Below are positions 14,430 to 18,997 of a DNA stretch of 18,997 nt, in pieces. The stretch comes from Bacteroidaceae bacterium (GTDB lineage: Bacteria; Bacteroidota; Bacteroidia; Bacteroidales; Bacteroidaceae). How positions within the stretch are numbered: position 1 is the first letter of the stretch; every line of letters begins with the position of its first letter. The notes beneath the pieces were generated by a model that had not been told where the DNA came from, searched no databases, and was given only the letters and a program-made list of their open reading frames with translations. The stretch lies in the NCBI GenBank assembly GCA_017472905.1, contig JAFUNW010000318.1, positions 1 through 18,997 on the forward strand, written 5' to 3'. The translations under genes and the position numbers were made by a program.

Positions 14430-15846
14430 CTGATTCCGCTGGAATATGCCCACTGCGAATGCGCCATTCTTGCGGATAGAAATTGTTTGCTCTATTTCCG
14501 ATATTTTTTACAAACCCTAAGGGGATGTCTTTGTAGGTAACCAATACAAAACCTTTGGGAACTCCGGGTTTCATAACCAACACTTCTCTGCGAAGGTAAT
14601 AGATGGCCTCAGTGTAGGACAACTCTACAGAAGGAAAAGCGTCTTTCTGTAACAGGGTGGACATGGCCAATGCATGGTGTGGAATCCAATCTCGTCCCTT
14701 TAGTTCTGCGACTGTTATTCCGGCATGAAGAATGTGTAGATGTTTACGAAACAGTTCCAAATAGTTGTTCCCATAGCTTGGGAATGCTGTTATCTGGTTG
14801 TTTGTGATTTCCCAAGAGTAATTTAGTCCTTGCTTTATCCAGGTTAAACAGGAGGATGGTTGGGATGGGGGTGCTGATGTCTTTTTCCTTTTTTTTGAAA
14901 AAGTGGGCTGATAATCTAATCCGGAAAAGGCTTGAACCTCAGAATTCTCTTCAATAGGTTTGCGTAATACAGCCATAAAAAAACCTTCCCCTCGCGTATG
15001 AGAAGGGAGAAAACGATATACCGATAGGGGCTTGTCGCCTGCAGGATTACTGACGCCTCCGGTTATATTCCATGTTTTTTCTGTTGAAATAGGGAGGAGG
15101 GTAGCTTCATATTCCTGCATGATCCAACGTATGTTTTCCTCATTTTCAAGTGCATTGTAGGTACAAGTACTATAAATGAGCAAGCCTCCGGGTTTGAGTG
15201 TTCTCCAAATGTCGGCTAGGATGCGCCGTTGACGTTTCCAACAGGTCTCGACGTTTGCGGGAGTCCACTCTTCTATGGAGTCGGTATCTTTCCGAAACAT
15301 GCCTTCGCCTGAGCAAGGAACGTCAGTGACAATCACATCAAACAGTTCGGGAAAGGATGTAAAATCAGCCGGGTCGTTTTGAGAAACAACAACAGCTGGA
15401 TTGCCCCATTTAATTAAATTCTCGGTCAGAATTTGTGCACGTGAGCGGTTCACTTCGTTGCTTAACAGAAGACTTCCTTTCGGAAGTAGGGAGGCCAGGT
15501 GTGTGGACTTGCCTCCCGGAGCTGCACATAAATCCAGAACAACGCAAGGCTGTTGGACATACTGTCGTATTGCTTGTTCCAAAAACATGGATGAAGCCTC
15601 TTGTACATAATAACAGCCGGCATGAAATAGAGGATCGAATGTGAAAGTCGGACGTTCTGATAGATAATATCCGTTAGAGGACCAAGGAACCTGGTGGGTA
15701 TCTTTTATAGCTCTGACCCATTTTTGAGAGTTAAGGCGCAGACTGATAGGCGGATTTTCGGATAATGCTTGATGGAGTTTCTCAAAAGTTTCGTTACCTA
15801 ATAAGTTACGAGTATATGTTATGAATGCTTCCGGAAGATGAATCAT
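14416..15846 (-). CDS. rRNA m5C methyltransferase, RsmF/NOL1-NOP2-Sun family
   Basis: SAM-dependent methyltransferase placing methyl groups on cytosine C5 of 16S rRNA. From ATG 15846 it has 476 residues beginning MIHLPEAFITYTRNLLG. Order: N-terminal RNA-binding part (1-95) with the family motif ISLRLN; SAM motif I VVLDLCAAPGGKSTHLASLLP (102-122; key part LCAAPGGKS); the PCSGEGMFRKD motif with Cys178; the STCTYNALENEENI motif with catalytic Cys228; then a C-terminal PUA-like region to about 470 as in RsmF (YebU). The start at 15888 possible in the frame lies on a promoter box and is rejected. The C-terminal codons (ILR and stop) fall inside a tandem repeat unit, so the tail may be a repeat-derived extension. 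Confidence 0.92.
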   Translation of the reverse strand: MIHLPEAFITYTRNLLGNETFEKLHQALSENPPISLRLNSQKWVRAIKDTHQVPWSSNGYYLSERPTFTFDPLFHAGCYYVQEASSMFLEQAIRQYVQQPCVVLDLCAAPGGKSTHLASLLPKGSLLLSNEVNRSRAQILTENLIKWGNPAVVVSQNDPADFTSFPELFDVIVTDVPCSGEGMFRKDTDSIEEWTPANVETCWKRQRRILADIWRTLKPGGLLIYSTCTYNALENEENIRWIMQEYEATLLPISTEKTWNITGGVSNPAGDKPLSVYRFLPSHTRGEGFFMAVLRKPIEENSEVQAFSGLDYQPTFSKKRKKTSAPPSQPSSCLTWIKQGLNYSWEITNNQITAFPSYGNNYLELFRKHLHILHAGITVAELKGRDWIPHHALAMSTLLQKDAFPSVELSYTEAIYYLRREVLVMKPGVPKGFVLVTYKDIPLGFVKNIGNRANNFYPQEWRIRSGHIPAESGILR

Positions 15847-15885
15847 ATAGTTTCTATTTCCTAATTGTTCAGAGTTAATAGCTCG

Positions 15886-15893
15886 CAAATTTA
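15886..15893 (-). promoter_or_regulatory. Putative -7 promoter box for the rRNA methyltransferase gene
   Basis: The minus strand reads TAAATTTG (consensus TAnnTTTG), 39 bases before ATG 15846. This supports that start over the one at 15888. Confidence 0.55.
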
Positions 15894-15967
15894 AATAAAA
15901 TCTTCTGATTAAACTTTCATTTGGTTAGAAAATCTTTGTTTCATTTTCTTCTTTTCTTAAATATGCT

Positions 15968-15975
15968 TATTTTTG
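15968..15975 (+). promoter_or_regulatory. Putative -7 promoter box for the histidine kinase gene
   Basis: TATTTTTG matches TAnnTTTG, 26 bases before ATG 16002. If used, transcription starts inside the longer open frame and the protein must begin at 16002. No well-spaced -33 TTTG is seen (nearest at 15935-15938). Confidence 0.45.
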
Positions 15976-16001
15976 CAATCTCCTTTATTAAATACATTAG
16001 A

Positions 16002-18215
16002 ATGAACAGAATATTAAGTCACCCAAATAGTGCCAGTAAGTTATTGAAATTGACCTCTGACGTGTTGATTTTAGTAGATAAAGACGGAATCTGTCATGAT
16101 GTAGTTGTGCATAATGCCTCTTTACCGTTGTTCGACGAAGATAAATTGTTGGATAAGAATGTGTTTGAACATATTCCAACCTCAATGGCACAGCAACTGC
16201 TTCCTGAGTTTCATAAGGTGTTGGCTACGGGGGAGCACTCGGTTCAGAATGTGGAGCTAATATTGGGAGAACAAGTACATTATTTGCGTTGCATCATGCT
16301 TTTGTTTGAAGAGGGCTATGTCTTATGTCAATGCAAGGATGTCACTTTGCAAAGTTTGCGTGAGCGAAATTTAGAGAAGAGTAATTTTCAATTTCGCGAG
16401 ATTCAGAAGTTGGCGAATATAGGTTATTGGAAGTATGATTCGGAAAGTAATATGCTTTCTTATTCCGGATATACGGGAATAATGTGTACAGAAACGCCGC
16501 AGAGTATAGGTTTGGATACGTATATATTGCAAGTGTTTCCGGATGACCGCGAAATGATTCGTAACCTTTTTCAAGGGGGATGGTCCGGTAATTTGGAAAA
16601 GGAGTTAGATTATCGAATCAGTTATAACGACCAAATTTATTACATCCATCTGAAGGTATTGAGTCGGGAAGAACGTGAAGATGGCTCTTTCCTGATGGAT
16701 GGTTACATACAAAATGTGACAAGACTTCGTCAGAAACGAAAGAATATAAATCTGTTGACCCATGCCATCAATAATTCGATGGAGGATATTTTTGCTACTC
16801 GTGAAGACGGAACGTTGGTTTTTGCCAATAAAGGTTTTCGGAAAAATCATCGGATAAGCGAATCAGAGGATATTACTCAAATGAATATAACAGAAGTTTA
16901 TCCTGTTCCTCAAACGAAAGAGCATTGGGAGAAAATGAAATCCGACATACTTCAGAATGGTGGTCAAACTCATTTTATTCTTCATAATCCCATACCGGAT
17001 GTGTTGGCTTATGAGGGAAATGCATTTGCTGTATTAGGTGAAGATGGAGAAAAAACGATATGGGCATTTGGACGTGATGTCTCGCAGCGATTACGTAATG
17101 AGCGTGAGGTAAAGCAATACAATCAAGTTTTGAACAAGATTTTGGAGATACTTCCGGCAAGTATTGTCGTCAAGGATATCCAGAATGGGTTTAAATATCT
17201 TTATCGTAATCGAGAATCCTATAACCGTGATTTTTCTTGGCAGGATGTTACAGGAAAAGATGATTTTGATTTTCATCCTTTCGATGTTGCAACTCGCAAA
17301 CGGAAACAAGATATCGAATTGGCCGAAAGTGGAAAAGAGTTGCATCTGGTCGTAGAGCAGAAAGACCGGGATGGAAATCCTCTGTTTTTGGATAAATACA
17401 AAATGCGGATTGAGGGACAAGATTTTCCTCCGGTCTTGTTGAGTGTAGAGTGGGATATTACCGATATGGAACTGTTGAGACGCGAATTGATGGTGGCTAA
17501 AGAGAAAGCTGAAAATTCAGATCGATTGAAATCTGCATTTTTGGCGAATATGAGTCATGAAATTCGTACTCCATTGAACGCCATTATGGGATTTACGCAA
17601 GTCATTTCAGAATGTTCGGATGCAGAAGAGCGCAGAATGTATTATCGTATAGTGGAAGACAATACAGAACATCTGTTGAAATTGATAAATGAAATATTGG
17701 ATTTGTCAAAAATAGAATCCGGAATTTCTGAATTTATTATTCGTCCGGTAAATCTACATTCACTTTGTGATAAGCTCTATAATATGCATCGGCTTCATAC
17801 TCCCGATGGAGTGGAATTGGTATATGAAAATCCGGATAGGAGCATTGTAGTAGAGGGAGATAAAGGTCGTTTGTTGCAAGTTGTATCCAATTTGATAGGA
17901 AATGCTTTTAAGTTTACGAAGAAAGGATTTGTTCGTTTCGGATATGAACGGAAAGGAAATAAAGTCCTCTTTCATGTAAGTGATACGGGTGATGGTATAC
18001 CGCAAGAAAAAATAGGAGACATCTTTGAACGTTTTGTAAAGGCAAACAATTATGCTCAAGGAACAGGCTTGGGACTCTCAATCTGCAAAAGTATTATAGA
18101 GCGTTTAGGAGGCCAAATTTCGGTTACATCACAACTAGGGTGTGGAACTACTTTTGAGTTTACTTTACCTTTATCACAAAAACAGGAAATTGATACGGGC
18201 GATTTGTTGATGTAG
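16002..18215 (+). CDS. Multi-PAS sensor histidine kinase
   Basis: Two-component sensor. From ATG 16002 it has 737 residues with no membrane span, so it is probably a cytosolic sensor. Domains: four PAS-like segments at about 8-115, 130-240, 250-365 and 372-490 (the second with ANIGYWKYDSESN, the third with SMEDIFATREDGTLVFANKGF); a coiled linker; HisKA with phospho-acceptor His519 in FLANMSHEIRTPLNAIMGF; HATPase with N box NLIGNAFKF (about 630), G1 DTGDGIP (about 661), FERFVKANN and G2 GTGLGLSICKSI (about 687). The protein ends right after the ATPase domain, with no receiver or DNA-binding domain. Starting at TTG 15921 instead would add a hydrophobic stretch resembling a membrane anchor, but that stretch is T-rich DNA over the promoter. 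No response regulator gene is adjacent, so the partner is unknown. Confidence 0.9.
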   Translation: MNRILSHPNSASKLLKLTSDVLILVDKDGICHDVVVHNASLPLFDEDKLLDKNVFEHIPTSMAQQLLPEFHKVLATGEHSVQNVELILGEQVHYLRCIMLLFEEGYVLCQCKDVTLQSLRERNLEKSNFQFREIQKLANIGYWKYDSESNMLSYSGYTGIMCTETPQSIGLDTYILQVFPDDREMIRNLFQGGWSGNLEKELDYRISYNDQIYYIHLKVLSREEREDGSFLMDGYIQNVTRLRQKRKNINLLTHAINNSMEDIFATREDGTLVFANKGFRKNHRISESEDITQMNITEVYPVPQTKEHWEKMKSDILQNGGQTHFILHNPIPDVLAYEGNAFAVLGEDGEKTIWAFGRDVSQRLRNEREVKQYNQVLNKILEILPASIVVKDIQNGFKYLYRNRESYNRDFSWQDVTGKDDFDFHPFDVATRKRKQDIELAESGKELHLVVEQKDRDGNPLFLDKYKMRIEGQDFPPVLLSVEWDITDMELLRRELMVAKEKAENSDRLKSAFLANMSHEIRTPLNAIMGFTQVISECSDAEERRMYYRIVEDNTEHLLKLINEILDLSKIESGISEFIIRPVNLHSLCDKLYNMHRLHTPDGVELVYENPDRSIVVEGDKGRLLQVVSNLIGNAFKFTKKGFVRFGYERKGNKVLFHVSDTGDGIPQEKIGDIFERFVKANNYAQGTGLGLSICKSIIERLGGQISVTSQLGCGTTFEFTLPLSQKQEIDTGDLLM

Positions 18216-18369
18216 CCATCCTTTATTGCTTGTCTCATTTCCTGGGGTATAATTGATATCATCATTTGTGTATTCGTGAGAGTTTCAGGAGGCTTTCATA
18301 ATGTAGCTAATGAAACAGAAAAACGTCTACTGAAACCAGAAAAAGACAAGGAAAAGACAGGGGAAAATT

Positions 18370-18414
18370 AATGAAGCCACCTTCGTTGGTCATCGAAAAC
18401 GGCTTCATTTTTTT
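18370..18414 (+). terminator. Rho-independent terminator after the histidine kinase gene
   Basis: Stem AATGAAGCC (18370-18378) / GGCTTCATT (18401-18409), with an inner TTCG/CGAA pairing in the 22-nt loop, followed by a T-run to 18414. The minus strand tail is only AATTTTCC, so it would be weak for the convergent GH95 gene. The rest of the 18216-18503 spacer holds no gene; it contains a purine-rich stretch (18311-18366) and a minor dyad (18282-18336). Confidence 0.75.
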
Positions 18415-18503
18415 GCGAGTATATCTTTCGGTAAATATGTTTATCGGAACAAATCATCAGTTTTGTACCGTTCCCGTCCATCTAGACTATAGGTATTTAA
18501 ACC

Positions 18504-18997
18504 TTATTTGGCTTTGATTGTGTATTCTTCCCCTTTTTGGGTTTGGAAAGTGGTTAAGTAATATTCTCCGGAACGTTTGCACTTTTCATGTGCACCTTTG
18601 ACTGTGATGGGGACTTGGGTCCGCAAAGTACAAGGTGTACCGGCTTTGGACGTGATGATTGCTTCTGTCAGTTTTCCCTCTTTCCATTGCATATCGACAA
18701 CAAAGGCACCTCGTGCACATAATCCGTTGACTTTTCCTTGATTCCATGCTTGAGGTAAAGCCGGTAACAGATGTAGTTCGTTGAACTGGCTTTGTATCAG
18801 CATCTCGCCGATTCCGGCAATGCTTCCGAAGTTTCCATCTATTTGAAAGGGAGGATGTGTATCAAAAAGATTGGGGAGCGTGGATTTGCTCAATAATTCC
18901 CGATAAAGTTTATAGGCCCTGTCTCCATCTAACATTCTTGCCCAGAAGTTTATTTTCCAGGCTTTGCTCCATCCCGTACCTCCGTCTCCTCTGGTAT
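18504..18997 (-). CDS. GH95-type alpha-L-fucosidase, C-terminal end (5' truncated by window edge)
   Basis: The frame stays open to the right edge, so only the last 163 or so residues are seen; the Met at 18935 is internal. GH95 enzymes release terminal alpha-1,2-fucose (some are alpha-L-galactosidases) from host mucin glycans, milk oligosaccharides or plant xyloglucan. The visible part holds family signatures: GDGGTGWSKAWKINFWARM, then DGDRAYKLYRELL, then LFDTHPPFQIDGNFGSIAG, the end of the (alpha/alpha)6 barrel, followed by a C-terminal beta-sandwich domain (LHLLPALPQAW, GLCARGAFVVDMQWKEG). It converges on the histidine kinase gene. A signal peptide and polysaccharide-utilisation neighbours would be outside the window. 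Confidence 0.9.
   Translation of the reverse strand, partial: TRGDGGTGWSKAWKINFWARMLDGDRAYKLYRELLSKSTLPNLFDTHPPFQIDGNFGSIAGIGEMLIQSQFNELHLLPALPQAWNQGKVNGLCARGAFVVDMQWKEGKLTEAIITSKAGTPCTLRTQVPITVKGAHEKCKRSGEYYLTTFQTQKGEEYTIKAK

Noticed and set aside
15921..16001. Hydrophobic N-terminal extension of the histidine kinase that looks like a membrane anchor
   Set aside because: It needs a TTG start (or ATG 15963), spans the putative -7 box, and its Phe/Leu richness follows from T-rich promoter DNA. Not fully excluded.

Overview
The window looks like a chromosomal segment of a Bacteroidales bacterium, most likely Bacteroides or a close relative. The reasons are the gene content (PorQ-family protein, Bacteroidetes-type TonB, an ExbB/ExbD/ExbD cluster, a GH95 fucosidase), start sites without Shine-Dalgarno sequences in A/T-rich leaders, and repeated matches to the Bacteroidetes -7 promoter box TAnnTTTG in front of genes. 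No phage, conjugative or CRISPR genes are present. The window is mostly core metabolism and cell-envelope genes.

Layout, left to right: (1) the C-terminal ~1,038 residues of a bacterial alpha-2-macroglobulin-family protein (+), cut by the left edge; (2) a 517-bp intergenic region packed with repeats: a GCCGTGCAGCAG repeat cluster, an interrupted palindrome of the TCATCCTGAGCG type, an 18-bp inverted repeat pair enclosing that palindrome (MITE-like), and a bidirectional terminator; (3) a leftward block porQ - cmk - ispH - pfkA (outer-membrane protein, CMP kinase, last step of the MEP isoprenoid pathway, phosphofructokinase); (4) a rightward tonB-family gene, then a polyprenyl diphosphate synthase and a TatD-family hydrolase that are translationally coupled or nearly so; (5) tRNA-Ser(GGA), followed without a visible terminator by a four-gene proton-channel operon: ExbB, an unrecognised 4-TM protein, ExbD, ExbD; (6) a perfect 28-nt palindromic bidirectional terminator; (7) leftward thyA - folA, the thymidylate cycle pair; (8) 22-bp tandem palindromic repeats; (9) a leftward RsmF/NOL1-type rRNA m5C methyltransferase; (10) a divergent rightward multi-PAS histidine kinase, apparently soluble, with no response regulator beside it; (11) the C-terminal end of a leftward GH95 alpha-fucosidase-type glycoside hydrolase, cut by the right edge.

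Functionally, TonB plus ExbB/ExbD/ExbD and the 4-TM partner would supply proton-motive-force energy to outer-membrane transporters. PorQ, the macroglobulin and GH95 act at or beyond the outer membrane. IspH and the prenyl synthase both serve isoprenoid synthesis. ThyA consumes methylene-THF and makes the DHF that FolA recycles. I see no clear novel defence or mobile system. The most unusual signals are the repeat structures at 3120-3612 and 14351-14429 and the conserved-looking but unrecognised membrane protein inside the Exb operon.
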